Assembly (NCBI RefSeq): GCF_028680575.1
Contig: NZ_JAPCKI010000004.1
Coordinates: 186,001 to 250,000, forward strand
DNA from: Acidovorax benzenivorans
Lineage (GTDB): Bacteria; Pseudomonadota; Gammaproteobacteria; Burkholderiales; Burkholderiaceae_C
Length of the DNA: 64,000 nt
Reading direction: 5' to 3'
In this document: positions 35,832 to 48,521 of the stretch, piece by piece
Numbering within the stretch: the first letter of the stretch is position 1
Layout of the letters: each line of letters starts with the position of its first letter
Notes under the pieces: generated by a model
The model's database searches: none
Seen by the model: the letters and a program-made list of their open reading frames with translations, nothing else
Told to the model about the DNA's origin: nothing
Program-made: the position numbers and the translations under genes

Positions 35832-36815
35832 TCAGTGCTGGTGGCCCCAGTAAATCAGCGCATCACGCTCTTCCACCGACAACGACACCGTGGCGCCCAC
35901 GGGCAGCAGCACTTTGGTTTCGACATGCCCGAAGGGCAGATTGGTCAGCACAGGTGCCTTGATCTGGGTGCGCAACCAGTCCACCACCGACTGCAGCTTG
36001 TAGCCCTTGTCGTGTGGCGCCAGCTTGAAGTTGGTGAACTGGCCCAGCACCACGGCCTTTTGCTGGGCCAGCACGCCCGCGTACAACAGCTGGGTCAGCA
36101 TGCGCTCAATGCGGTAGGGGTGCTCGTGCACATCTTCCACAAACAACACCCCGCCCTTGACCTGCGGGAAATACGGCGTGCCCACCAGCGATGCCAGTAC
36201 GGCCAGGTTGCCGCCCCACAATGTGGCGCTTTTCACATAGACATTGGGCACGGCGGGCTTGCCGGTGGTGGCATGGGGCTTTTCCTTGTGCATGCGCCAG
36301 CCTGTACCTTCGCCATGACCGGTCAGCAGGTCATCAAAGCAGGCGTCCATGATGTCGTCGGGCTCGCCCGCCACGCCAAAATCGGCCCCTAGCGAGGGCC
36401 CTGCCCAGGTGGTGGCCCCCGTCTGGGCCAGCACGGCGAGCTGGAAAGCGGTGAAGTCGCTCACACCGACAAAGTGCGTACCCTTTTCGATCGCCTTGGC
36501 CACCGCCTTGTAGCGGATGCCCGGCAGGATGCGCGTGAGGCCGTAGCCACCGCGCGATATCAGCGCCACATCGGCGCCGCTGGCCGCTGCACGGTGGATA
36601 GCGGCCAAACGGGTAGCGTCATCCCCCGCAAAACGGGTGTGCGTGGCCAGAGCGTCCACGTCTACCTCCACCTCATGGCCCTGGGCCTTGAGCCGGGCGA
36701 TGCCACGCTTGAAAGCCGCCTTGTCCCGCACGGCGCTGGAAGGCGAGTAAATGTAGATGTGCTTGGGACCGTGGTCGTGGTCGCACTGCGAGTGGTCGTG
36801 ATGGTGGTCGTGCAA
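35832..36815 (-). CDS. ldcA: Muramoyltetrapeptide L,D-carboxypeptidase (LdcA family)
   Basis: Removes the terminal D-alanine from murein tetrapeptides during cell-wall recycling. The 327 residues hold the family motifs IYIYSPSSAVRDKAAFKRGIARLKAQGHEV, SRGGYGLTRILPGI, VGVSDFTAFQLAVLAQTG (nucleophile serine region) and the C-terminal FVEDVHEHPYRIERMLTQLL and GHVETKVLLPVGA. The start is a TTG, inferred because no ATG exists in a sensible place: it gives a histidine-rich N-terminus (HDHHHDHSQCDHDH) that may bind metal. Such a His-rich start is seen in related proteins; a CTG three codons upstream is also possible. Confidence 0.82.
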   Translation of the reverse strand: MHDHHHDHSQCDHDHGPKHIYIYSPSSAVRDKAAFKRGIARLKAQGHEVEVDVDALATHTRFAGDDATRLAAIHRAAASGADVALISRGGYGLTRILPGIRYKAVAKAIEKGTHFVGVSDFTAFQLAVLAQTGATTWAGPSLGADFGVAGEPDDIMDACFDDLLTGHGEGTGWRMHKEKPHATTGKPAVPNVYVKSATLWGGNLAVLASLVGTPYFPQVKGGVLFVEDVHEHPYRIERMLTQLLYAGVLAQQKAVVLGQFTNFKLAPHDKGYKLQSVVDWLRTQIKAPVLTNLPFGHVETKVLLPVGATVSLSVEERDALIYWGHQH

Positions 36816-36898
36816 AGCGCTCAGGCCCGCAAGGGGTCTGCTCCGTAAACAAGGGGAAGCCGGGCGCCAAGTGCAGTCAGACGGCGCCAGCGGACAAG

Positions 36899-38600
<1,702 letters not shown>

Positions 38601-38680
38601 ACCTTGGCTCCTTGACAGGCACCGGTGGCCCGCTGGGTTTCTTGCTATGGGGCCTGACTGTAAAGCCAAACCCCGCACGC

Positions 38681-38705
38681 AAAAACGGCCGCAATGCGCG
38701 GCCGT
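38681..38705 (-). terminator. Rho-independent terminator of the branched-chain amino acid binding protein gene
   Basis: ACGGCCGC pairs with GCGGCCGT, loop AATGC, and on the minus strand a run of five T follows. It lies 40 bases past the stop of the minus-strand livJ-like gene. Confidence 0.85.
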
Positions 38706-38743
38706 GGAGGCAGGAGTCGCTGAAATAGCGGAGGCGGACGGCC

Positions 38744-39898
38744 TCAGTTCAGAGCCACGCGGCTGCCGTCCTTGAAGGTGTACAAGGTCACAGCGGGTGT
38801 CGTCAGCTCGCCCTTGGCGGTGAAGGCGATGTTGGCGGTCACGCCCTTGTATTCGGTTTTGGCCAAGAACGGCGCAAACACCTTCGGGTCCACCGAATTG
38901 GCGCGCTTCATGGCGTCGGCCAGCACCATGGCGGCGTCATAGGCGTAGGGGCTGTAGATCTGGAACTGGCCGGGGAACTTGGCGTCGTAGCGCTTCTTCC
39001 AGTCGGCGCCGCCCTGCATCTTGTCCACCGACGCACCGCCCGTGGCGCAGGTCACGTTCTTCAGCGCGGGGGTCTTGCCCGACAGCTCGGGCAGCTTTTC
39101 GGTGCACAGCGCGTCGCCGCCGAAGAACTTCACATTACCCAGGCCCAGCTGCTCCATCTGGCGCAGCATGGGGCCGGCCTGGGCATCCAGGCCGCCGTAG
39201 AAGATGGCGTCGGGCTTCTTGTTCTTGATGGCGGTGAGGATGGCCATGAAATCGGTGGCCTTGTCGTTGGTGAACTCCTCGGCCACCACTTTCAGGCCTT
39301 TTTGTTGCGCCGTGGCCTTGAAGACCGAGGCCACGCCTTGGCCGTAGGCCGTGCGGTCGTCAATGATGGCCACGCTCTTGAGCTTGAGGTGGTCCGCACC
39401 AAACAAGGCCAGCGCAGCGCCCAGCGCGTTGTCGTTGGCGATCAGACGGAAGGTGGTCTTGTGGCCGGGCTTGGTCAGGTCGGGGTTGGACGCCGAGGCC
39501 GTGATGTGCGGCAGGTCGCACTTGGCATAGACCGCCGAGGCCGGGATGGACGTACCCGACTGCAGGTGCCCCACCACGCCAGCCACCTTCTGGTCGCACA
39601 GCTTCTGGGCCACAGCGGTGGCCTGGCGAGGGTCGCCTGCATCGTCTTCCGCTGCAATTTCAAACTTGATCTTCTTGCCGCCGATCACGAGGTTCTGGGC
39701 GTTCAGGTCGTCGATGGCCAGGCGCACACCGTTTTCAGTGTCCTTGCCAATGTGGGCAATGCCGCCCGACACGGGGCCCGCATGGGCAATCTTGACGGAT
39801 TGCAGGTCCTGGGCAGACGCCAGGCTGGCCGCCAGCGCAATGGTGGTCAGGGCAGAAATTCGGAACAGGGGCAAAGAAGCAAAAGCGGGGCGCAGCAC
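38744..39898 (-). CDS. Branched-chain amino acid ABC transporter substrate-binding protein (LivJ/K type)
   Basis: Periplasmic binding protein of 384 residues. The start is a GTG with AGGAG 12 bases upstream. A signal peptide runs to about ASAQ (residue 30); then VKIAHAGPVSGGIAHIGKDTENGVRLAIDDLN, FEIAAEDDAGDPRQATAVAQKLCD and ITASASNPDLTK are typical of the Leu/Ile/Val family. No permease or ATPase genes are adjacent, so it is an orphan binding protein that would use a transporter encoded elsewhere. A strong terminator follows. Confidence 0.9.
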   Translation of the reverse strand: MLRPAFASLPLFRISALTTIALAASLASAQDLQSVKIAHAGPVSGGIAHIGKDTENGVRLAIDDLNAQNLVIGGKKIKFEIAAEDDAGDPRQATAVAQKLCDQKVAGVVGHLQSGTSIPASAVYAKCDLPHITASASNPDLTKPGHKTTFRLIANDNALGAALALFGADHLKLKSVAIIDDRTAYGQGVASVFKATAQQKGLKVVAEEFTNDKATDFMAILTAIKNKKPDAIFYGGLDAQAGPMLRQMEQLGLGNVKFFGGDALCTEKLPELSGKTPALKNVTCATGGASVDKMQGGADWKKRYDAKFPGQFQIYSPYAYDAAMVLADAMKRANSVDPKVFAPFLAKTEYKGVTANIAFTAKGELTTPAVTLYTFKDGSRVALN

Positions 39899-40000
39899 GG
39901 TACGGTGTCTCCTGGGTCAGTCAAAGCAGCTGGTTGTGCACCGATCTTGTACACAACAACCCCACATCCTAGCCACCCCAGCGCCAATACTCCCTAGCTG

Positions 40001-40014
40001 CTAAGTAAACTTAG
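40001..40014. promoter_or_regulatory. Short perfect inverted repeat upstream of rlhA
   Basis: CTAAGT-AA-ACTTAG lies in the AT-rich spacer between the divergent livJ-like gene and rlhA. It looks like a repressor or activator operator; which protein binds is unknown. Confidence 0.35.
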
Positions 40015-40092
40015 TAATTTGCCCCACCATTAACCGCGCTAATAAAACCGGGGCCTGACGCCCTGCAGGACACGCTGGGATAATCACGCCCC

Positions 40093-42096
40093 ATGTCTCT
40101 CCTGCCCCACCAGCTCGAACTGCTCTCGCCTGCACGCGACGCAGACATTGGCATCGAAGCCGTCAACCACGGCGCCGACGCCGTCTACATCGGAGGCCCC
40201 GCCTTTGGCGCGCGCGCCAGCGCGGGCAATGACATCCGGGACATCGAGCGCCTGATCAAGCACGCGCACCGCTTCAACAGCCGCATCTTCGTCACCCTGA
40301 ACACCATCCTGCGCGACGACGAGCTGGACGCTGCGCGCCAGGTGGCCTGGCAGGTGTACGAAGCCGGGGCCGACGCGCTCATCATCCAGGACATGGGCCT
40401 CCTGGAAATCGACCTGCCGCCCATCCAGTTGCACGCCAGCACCCAGACGGACATCCGCACGCCTGAAAAGGCGCGCTTTCTGCAGGATGCCGGTCTGTCG
40501 CAGATCGTGCTGGCACGCGAACTGACGGTGCAGCAGATCGCCGCAGTCCACAAGGCGCTGGGCCCCGTCGATGCACCCGGCCGCGCCAACATCGAGTTCT
40601 TCATTCACGGCGCGCTGTGCGTGGCCTACAGCGGCCAGTGCAACATCAGCCATGCGCAGACGGGCCGCAGCGCCAACCGGGGCGACTGCAGCCAGGCCTG
40701 CCGCCTGCCCTACCAGGTGACCGACGCCCAGGGCCGCTTCATCGCGCACGACAAGCACGTGCTCTCCATGAAGGACAACAACCAGAGCGACAACCTGCGC
40801 GCGCTCATCGACGCCGGCGTGCGCAGCTTCAAGATCGAAGGGCGCTACAAGGACATGGGCTATGTGAAGAACATCACGGCCCACTACCGCACGCTGATCG
40901 ACGAGATCCTGGAAGAGCGCGAGGCGCAAGGTCGGCCGCTGGGCCGGTCATCGAGCGGGCGTACCACCTTCACCTTCACGCCCGACCCGCTGCAGAACTT
41001 CAACCGCGAGTTCACCGACTACTTCGTGACCGGCCGCAAGGAAGACATCGGCGCCTTCGATACCCCCAAGAACCCTGGCCAAGCCATCGGCTGGGTGACC
41101 AAGGTGGAATCCGACTTCGTGGAACTGGAGGTGAGCGACCCCGCCACCGTGCTGCACAACGGCGACGGCCTGTGCTACTACGACCTGCACAAGGAACTGG
41201 TGGGCATGGCCATCAACGTGGCAGAGCCCGTGTCGTCGCGCAGCGTGGGCCAATGGAGGGTGTACCCCAAGGACCCGATGGAAGGCTTCAAGGACCTGCG
41301 CAAGGGCACCGAGGTCAACCGCAACCGCGACATGGACTGGGTGCGCACGCTGGAGAAAAAGTCCAGCGACCGCCGCATCGGCCTGTGGGCGCACCTGAGC
41401 GAAACACCCACCGGATTCAGCCTGATGCTGACCGATGACGACGGCAATGTGGGCTGTGCTGACGTGCAGCAGCCGCACCAAAGCGCCACCGATGCCGCCA
41501 AAGCCGAAACCAGCCTGCGCGAGCAACTGGGCCGTTTCGGCGCCACCATCTTCGCGGTGCACGACATTGCACTGCAGTTGTCGCAGCCCTGGTTTGTGCC
41601 CGCATCGGTGCTCAACGCACTGCGCCGCGACGCGCTGGCCGACCTGGAGGCCAACCGCGCGCGCAACTTCGCCCGTCTGCCGCGTGCCACGCCAGTGAAG
41701 CCCCCTGCGCCCTACCCCGAGGACACACTCTCGTTCCTGGGCAATGTATTCAACCACAAGGCGCATGACTTTTACGTGCGCCACGGCGTGAAGGTGATCG
41801 ACGCGGCCTACGAGGCGCACGAGGAGGAAGGTGAGGTCAGCCTCATGATCACCAAGCACTGCGTGCGCTTTTCGATGAGCCTGTGCCCCAAGCAGGCCAA
41901 AGGCGTGACGGGTGTGCAGGGCACCATCAAGGCCGAACCCTTGATGTTGATCAATGGCAAGGAAAAGCTGACCTTGCGCTTTGACTGCAAGCCCTGTGAA
42001 ATGCACGTGGTGGGCAAGATCAAGCGCCAGGTGCTGAATCAGGTGCCAGAAGCCCCGCTCCAGTTCTACAAAGCCCGGCCGCAAGTCGCGCACTAA
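40093..42096 (+). CDS. rlhA: 23S rRNA 5-hydroxycytidine C2501 synthase (peptidase U32 family)
   Basis: RNA-modifying enzyme of the U32 family; E. coli RlhA (YdcP) hydroxylates C2501 of 23S rRNA. The 667 residues match YdcP in length (653) and order: LELLSPARDADIGIEAVNHGADAVYIGGP at the start, the U32 signature EFFIHGALCVAYSGQC (about 177-192), GDCSQACRLPY, SFKIEGRYKDMGYVKNITAHYR, and the C-terminal half with MITKHCVRFSMSLCPKQAKG and FDCKPCEMHVVGKI. The conserved cysteines are those proposed to bind an Fe-S cluster. TrhP (YegQ) is shorter and less similar. Confidence 0.9.
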   Translation: MSLLPHQLELLSPARDADIGIEAVNHGADAVYIGGPAFGARASAGNDIRDIERLIKHAHRFNSRIFVTLNTILRDDELDAARQVAWQVYEAGADALIIQDMGLLEIDLPPIQLHASTQTDIRTPEKARFLQDAGLSQIVLARELTVQQIAAVHKALGPVDAPGRANIEFFIHGALCVAYSGQCNISHAQTGRSANRGDCSQACRLPYQVTDAQGRFIAHDKHVLSMKDNNQSDNLRALIDAGVRSFKIEGRYKDMGYVKNITAHYRTLIDEILEEREAQGRPLGRSSSGRTTFTFTPDPLQNFNREFTDYFVTGRKEDIGAFDTPKNPGQAIGWVTKVESDFVELEVSDPATVLHNGDGLCYYDLHKELVGMAINVAEPVSSRSVGQWRVYPKDPMEGFKDLRKGTEVNRNRDMDWVRTLEKKSSDRRIGLWAHLSETPTGFSLMLTDDDGNVGCADVQQPHQSATDAAKAETSLREQLGRFGATIFAVHDIALQLSQPWFVPASVLNALRRDALADLEANRARNFARLPRATPVKPPAPYPEDTLSFLGNVFNHKAHDFYVRHGVKVIDAAYEAHEEEGEVSLMITKHCVRFSMSLCPKQAKGVTGVQGTIKAEPLMLINGKEKLTLRFDCKPCEMHVVGKIKRQVLNQVPEAPLQFYKARPQVAH

Positions 42097-42151
42097 GGTA
42101 ACGCCGAAGAAGTCCTTGTGCGGGAGTGCGGCCCGTTTCACTGATCGCCGC

Positions 42152-44824
42152 ATGTCCCCATCCACCGCGCCGCACCTGCACCCCACCGACGCCGTTGCCC
42201 AGGCCCACGGAGTTGACCCCGACTCAGGTCTGCACGCCGACGAAGCCCTGCGACGCAGCGCCACTCATGGCGCCAACGAACTGGCTGAATCGCAAGACCG
42301 CCCGTGGTGGCGCTTGCTGGCCGACCAGTTCAAGGACTTCATGGTGCTGGTGCTGCTGGGTGCCGCCGTCATCTCGGGGCTGGTGGGTGAGGTCACCGAC
42401 ACGCTGGTGATTCTTGTCATCGTGGTGCTCAACGCCGTCATCGGCTTTGTGCAGGCCTGGCGCGCCGACCAGGCCATGGCCGCGCTGCGCCAACTGGCTG
42501 CGGCGCACGCCACCGTGCTGCGCAGCGGTGCCGTGCAGGTGGTACCCGCCACGGCGCTAGTGCCCGGCGATATCGTGCTACTGGAGGCTGGTAACCAGAT
42601 CCCGGCCGATCTGCGGCTGATCGAGATTGCGCAGCTGCAGGTGGATGAATCCGCCCTCACGGGCGAATCCGTCACGGTGGCCAAGCAAACCGAAGCCCTG
42701 GCCGCCGAGGATGTGGGCGCACTGGGCGACCGCACCAACATGGCCTTCAAGGGCACCACCGCCACCCACGGCCGGGCGCGTGGCCTGGTGGTGGCCACCG
42801 GCATGCACACCGAGCTGGGCAAGGTGGCCACGCTGCTCGATACCGGCGACCGCAGCACCCCGCTGCAGTTGCGCCTCGCAGCCTTTGGCAAACGACTGGC
42901 GCTGGCGGTGCTGGGCATCTGCATCGTGATTTTTGCGGTGGGTGTGCTGCGCGGCGAAGCGCCGCTGCTGATGGCCCTCACCGCCATCAGCTTGGCCGTG
43001 GCCGCCATCCCCGAAGCCCTGCCTGCGGTGGTGACCGTGTTGCTGGCCCTGGGGGCGCGCCGCATGGTGGCCGTGCATGCGCTGGTGCGGCGCCTGCCGT
43101 CGGTGGAGACGCTGGGCTCGGTCACCACCATCTGCTCGGACAAGACCGGCACCCTGACACAAAACCGCATGCACGCCGAGCTGCTGATGGCCCACGGCGT
43201 GCGCTGGGTGCCCGGCGACCCGCTGCCCGGCCCGGCCCATGCCGAGGCCCTGCGCGCCGCCGCGCTGTGCAATGACGCCACCCTTCAGGCTCAGAACGAG
43301 GACAGCCAGTCCGGCACCCACTGGCAGGGCGACCCCACCGAAACCGCACTGGTGCTGGCTGCCCACGCGGGCGGCCTGGACAAAGCCCAGCTCGACATCA
43401 CCTGCCCCCGCGTGCAGGAGCAGCCCTTTGACTCCGACCGCAAGCGCATGACGACTTTCCACCGCGCTGCCGACGGTTTTCTGGCCTACACCAAGGGCGC
43501 ACCGGAGTCGGTATTGCCGCGCTGCACCGCTCACTGGACGCCGGAGGGTGCAACCACACTCGACACGACCAAGGTCCTCGCCACCGCCCAACAACTCGCC
43601 GCCCAGGGCCTGCGCGTGCTGGCCCTGGCTCGCCGCAGCCACCCGCGCCTGCCCGACACCAATGACATCGACGCGGTAGAAAACCAGCTGGAGCTGCTCG
43701 GCCTGATCGCCCTCATCGACCCACCCCGCACCGAGGCCCAGGCAGCGGTGCGCGACTGCATCAGCGCGGGCATCACGCCGGTAATGATCACCGGTGACCA
43801 CCCCGCCACCGCGCGCGCCATTGCGCACCGCCTGGGCATTGTGCGCAGCAGCGATGCCCCCGTGCTCACCGGCGCCGACCTGGCCACGCTGGACGATGCC
43901 GCACTGCGCGCCCGGGTAGAACAGGTGCGGGTCTACGCCCGTGTGGACCCGGCGCAGAAGATCCGCATCGTCGAAGCGCTGCAGGCCCAGGGCCACTTTG
44001 TGGCGATGACGGGCGATGGCGTGAACGACGCCCCTGCGCTCAAGCGCGCCGACATCGGAATCGCCATGGGCCAGGGCGGCACCGACGTGGCGCGCGAGGC
44101 GTCGAGCCTGGTGCTGCTGGACGACAACTTCGCCACCATCGTCGCGGCGGTGCGCGAGGGCCGCCGTATCTACGACAACATCCGCAAGTTTGTGCGCTAC
44201 GCGATGACGGGCAACTCGGGCGAGATCTGGACCATCTTCCTCGCACCGCTGCTGCTCTTGCCCATTCCGCTGCTGCCCATCCACATCCTGTGGGTCAACC
44301 TGGTGACCGACGGCCTGCCCGGTCTGGCACTGGCGGCGGAGCCAGCCGAGCGCGGCATCATGCAGCGCCCGCCCCGCGCACCGCACGAGAGCCTGTTTGC
44401 CCACGGCATGTGGCAACACATTCTGGGCGTGGGCCTGCTCATTGGCGGGCTGTGCCTGGCGGTGCAGGCCTGGGCCCTGCACACCGGCCATGCGCACTGG
44501 CAGACCATGGTGTTCACCGTGCTCACGCTGGCGCAGATGGCGCACGTCATCGCCATCCGGTCCGAATCCGAACCCATCTGGCGCCTGGGCCTGCTGAGCA
44601 ACCGCCCGCTGCTGGGCGCCGTGCTGCTCACCTTCGCCCTGCAGATGGCCACCATCTATGTGCCCTGGCTCAATCCCATCTTCAAGACCGAGCCTCTGTC
44701 ACTGGGCGAGCTGGCCCTGTGCGTCGGCGCAGCGCTGGTAGTGCTGGTGGTGGTGGAGGTGGAAAAGGCCTGGCGGCGCCAGCGCCCGCAGTCTGCGGCC
44801 TCTGACGCCGCCCTGGACGCCTGA
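42152..44824 (+). CDS. Cation-transporting P-type ATPase (Ca2+-ATPase-like, P2A)
   Basis: Inner-membrane pump of 890 residues with ten predicted membrane segments and all P-ATPase motifs: actuator LTGESVTV, phosphorylation D330 in CSDKTGTLTQN, KGAPESVLPRC, MITGDHPATA and hinge MTGDGVNDAP. Transport-site residues resemble SERCA: IPEALPAVVT in M4, TGNSGEIW in M5 and NLVTDGLP in M6, supporting Ca2+ (or Mn2+) as the ion. An N-terminal cation-ATPase domain is present. It converges with nirE, with nothing obvious in the 61-base gap. Confidence 0.92.
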   Translation: MSPSTAPHLHPTDAVAQAHGVDPDSGLHADEALRRSATHGANELAESQDRPWWRLLADQFKDFMVLVLLGAAVISGLVGEVTDTLVILVIVVLNAVIGFVQAWRADQAMAALRQLAAAHATVLRSGAVQVVPATALVPGDIVLLEAGNQIPADLRLIEIAQLQVDESALTGESVTVAKQTEALAAEDVGALGDRTNMAFKGTTATHGRARGLVVATGMHTELGKVATLLDTGDRSTPLQLRLAAFGKRLALAVLGICIVIFAVGVLRGEAPLLMALTAISLAVAAIPEALPAVVTVLLALGARRMVAVHALVRRLPSVETLGSVTTICSDKTGTLTQNRMHAELLMAHGVRWVPGDPLPGPAHAEALRAAALCNDATLQAQNEDSQSGTHWQGDPTETALVLAAHAGGLDKAQLDITCPRVQEQPFDSDRKRMTTFHRAADGFLAYTKGAPESVLPRCTAHWTPEGATTLDTTKVLATAQQLAAQGLRVLALARRSHPRLPDTNDIDAVENQLELLGLIALIDPPRTEAQAAVRDCISAGITPVMITGDHPATARAIAHRLGIVRSSDAPVLTGADLATLDDAALRARVEQVRVYARVDPAQKIRIVEALQAQGHFVAMTGDGVNDAPALKRADIGIAMGQGGTDVAREASSLVLLDDNFATIVAAVREGRRIYDNIRKFVRYAMTGNSGEIWTIFLAPLLLLPIPLLPIHILWVNLVTDGLPGLALAAEPAERGIMQRPPRAPHESLFAHGMWQHILGVGLLIGGLCLAVQAWALHTGHAHWQTMVFTVLTLAQMAHVIAIRSESEPIWRLGLLSNRPLLGAVLLTFALQMATIYVPWLNPIFKTEPLSLGELALCVGAALVVLVVVEVEKAWRRQRPQSAASDAALDA

Positions 44825-44885
44825 GCCGCGCTCCGCATTCTCCGCACTCGGGGCTCGGTTCAACGCGCCTTACGCCGATGCCCCG

Positions 44886-45743
44886 TCACGGCGCGGGCGT
44901 GTGTGCCGACTGGTGCGGTGAAGCCTGCACCAGGCCCTGAACCAGCGCAGGCTGCAGCGCCACCACCTCACCCACAATGATCAGCGCCGGCGCCTTGACG
45001 CCCTGGCTGACCGCCAGGCTTGGCAACGAAGCAATGGTGCCCGTGAGGCAACGCTGATCAGGCAGGGACGCCCGCTCGACGATGGCTGCGGGCGTGGTCG
45101 ACGGCAAGCCGTGCGCGGCCAGTTGCGCGCAGATGGTGGGCAGCGTGGCCACCCCCATGTAGAACACCACGGTCTGGCGGGGGCGCGCAAGCAAGGGCCA
45201 ATCCAGCGCCGTATCGTTATCGCCGCGCAGGTGCCCGGTGGCCAGCACCAGAGTACCCGCATGGTCGCGGTGCGTGAGCGGAATGCCCGCGCAAGCCCCT
45301 GCGCCCTGGGCGGCCGTAATGCCCGGCACCACCTCAAAAGGAATACCCGCGTGGGCCAGGCCCAGCGCTTCTTCGCCGCCCCGGCCGAAGATGTAGCAGT
45401 CGCCGCCCTTCAGGCGCACCAGGGGCCGACCGCTGCGTGCCAGCCGGCACATCAGCTCGATGATGTCCTCCTGCGGCAAGGTGTGGCGCGAAGACTCCTT
45501 GCCCACGTAGACGCGCTCGGCGCTGGCGGGCACCAGGGCCAGCACCTCCTCGCCGACCAGATGGTCGTACAGCACCAGGCTCGCCTGCCGCAGCACACGC
45601 GCGGCCTTCACCGTCAGCAGGTCGGGGTCGCCTGGGCCGGCACCGACCAGGGTCACACACCCCGGAGGCACCGGGGGGCTATCGCTCTGTGCTCCGCCGT
45701 GCGCGGGCTTCTTCAGCCATTGGGGATCGTCCATGAAGCTCAT
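44886..45743 (-). CDS. nirE: Uroporphyrinogen-III C-methyltransferase for heme d1
   Basis: SAM-dependent conversion of uroporphyrinogen III to precorrin-2, the first committed step to heme d1 (and siroheme). The chosen ATG gives 285 residues. Family motifs are VTLVGAGPGDPDLLTVKAARVL (about 29-50), KESSRHTLPQEDI, RLKGGDCYIFGRGGEEA and PGITAAQGAGACAGIPLTHR. It is transcribed away from nirS and shares the spacer with the TTGA-N6-TCAA box, so it should be induced with the nir genes. It could also supply siroheme for CysI, as no cysG is seen here. Confidence 0.93.
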   Translation of the reverse strand: MSFMDDPQWLKKPAHGGAQSDSPPVPPGCVTLVGAGPGDPDLLTVKAARVLRQASLVLYDHLVGEEVLALVPASAERVYVGKESSRHTLPQEDIIELMCRLARSGRPLVRLKGGDCYIFGRGGEEALGLAHAGIPFEVVPGITAAQGAGACAGIPLTHRDHAGTLVLATGHLRGDNDTALDWPLLARPRQTVVFYMGVATLPTICAQLAAHGLPSTTPAAIVERASLPDQRCLTGTIASLPSLAVSQGVKAPALIIVGEVVALQPALVQGLVQASPHQSAHTPAP

Positions 45744-45802
45744 GTCTACGGCTCGCTGGTATCTGTGGGTGGGGCCATGGTGGAACAGGGTGGACACCGC
45801 GT

Positions 45803-45820
45803 CCTTGAACCAGTTCAAGG
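45803..45820. promoter_or_regulatory. Fnr/Dnr-type box between nirE and nirS
   Basis: CC-TTGAACCAGTTCAA-GG: a perfect TTGA-N6-TCAA core with extended flanking symmetry, centred about 134 bases before the nirS ATG and 68 before that of nirE. It can serve both promoters of the divergent pair. Confidence 0.85.
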
Positions 45821-45933
45821 ACAGCGCACGCCGCCCGCAGGACCATTGCCTCACCCGCAAGCAACGAAGGGCAGCCGTTGCACGGGTCGGAAGGGCGCAG
45901 CCGCATCCACCGCCAACCATTCGCTGCCCATGA

Positions 45934-47670
<1,737 letters not shown>

Positions 47671-47673
47671 CCG

Positions 47674-47755
47674 CCCTGAGTCGCCTGCGGCGCCTTCCCC
47701 CCAAGGGGGACGCCGCCAGGGGCCTGGCGAAGCCAGTTCCCCGGCGGCGCTGGCC
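47674..47755 (+). repeat. Family 2 repeat, copy 3, between nirS and nirM
   Basis: CCCTGAGTCGCCTGCGGCGCC, the hairpin TTCCCCCCAAGGGGGA, then GGCCTGGCGAAGCCAGTTCC. Same order as copy 1. The hairpin could partly stop transcription out of nirS. Confidence 0.75.
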
Positions 47756-47833
47756 TCAGGCCGCGTCTGTGCATGCGCAGAGGATTCTGCGTAGCGCTGC
47801 AGGCAACCCATTCAACCTCCACCACAGGAGCAA

Positions 47834-48160
47834 ATGATGAGACACCATCTGACATTCCACTTGGCCCTTGCTGCAACCCTGGCGCTTTGCGTCGGCGCGG
47901 CCAGCGCAGCCTCTCCCGAAGAAGCCATGAACAAGGCTGGCTGCATGGCCTGCCATTCCAAGGACAAGAAGCTCGTCGGGCCGTCGTTCAAGGACATCGC
48001 GGCCAAGTACAAGGGCAAGGATGTGACGGCGCAGCTGATCGACAAGGTGCGCAAGGGCGGCTCCGGCGTGTTCGGGCCGATTCCGATGTCGCCCAACGGG
48101 CCGGACAAGATCGGCGATGCCGACCTCAAGGCCGCCGTCGAGTTGATTCTCGGGTCCTGA
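47834..48160 (+). CDS. nirM: Cytochrome c-551-type electron donor
   Basis: Periplasmic c-type cytochrome of 108 residues that probably gives electrons to NirS. Signal peptide through ASA-ASPEE; heme motif CMACH (about 37-41) and axial methionine in PIPMSPNG near the C-terminus, the usual c551 pattern. ACAGGAG precedes two overlapping ATGs. It is the first gene after the family 2 hairpin and is followed 10 bases later by nirC. Confidence 0.92.
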   Translation: MMRHHLTFHLALAATLALCVGAASAASPEEAMNKAGCMACHSKDKKLVGPSFKDIAAKYKGKDVTAQLIDKVRKGGSGVFGPIPMSPNGPDKIGDADLKAAVELILGS

Positions 48161-48170
48161 GCGCCACGCC

Positions 48171-48521
48171 ATGCCACTGCGCGCCGCCGCCCTGACCACG
48201 CTGTGTGCCCTGGCCTGCGCCGGGGCCATGGCGCAGTCCACTGCCGCACCGCCAGAGCGCCAGCGCGAGCTGGTGCGCATGGTGCGGCAGGACTGCGGCT
48301 CGTGCCACGGCATGCACCTCACCGGCGGGCTGGGCCCGCCCCTCACCCCTGCGGCCCTGGCGGACAAGCCCGTCCCTTCCATGGCTGCCACCATTTTTCA
48401 CGGGCGCCCGGGCACCCCCATGCCGCCCTGGCGCACCTTTGTCACCGAAGCCGAAGCCCTGTGGATCGCCGAGCAGCTGGCCTCCGGCTTCCCACCCTCA
48501 CCCCAGCGCCCCCAGCCATGA
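48171..48521 (+). CDS. nirC: Small cytochrome c of the nir cluster
   Basis: Periplasmic cytochrome c of 116 residues with a signal peptide (cleavage near AMAQ) and heme motif CGSCH (about 42-46). GRPGTPMPPW probably supplies the axial methionine. NirC proteins sit between nirM and nirF in nir clusters and take part in electron transfer or heme d1 maturation. Its TGA overlaps the nirF ATG. Confidence 0.88.
   Translation: MPLRAAALTTLCALACAGAMAQSTAAPPERQRELVRMVRQDCGSCHGMHLTGGLGPPLTPAALADKPVPSMAATIFHGRPGTPMPPWRTFVTEAEALWIAEQLASGFPPSPQRPQP

Noticed and set aside
42578-44545. 655-codon frame antisense to the P-type ATPase gene
   Set aside because: No motif, shadow composition; the ATPase frame has every catalytic motif.
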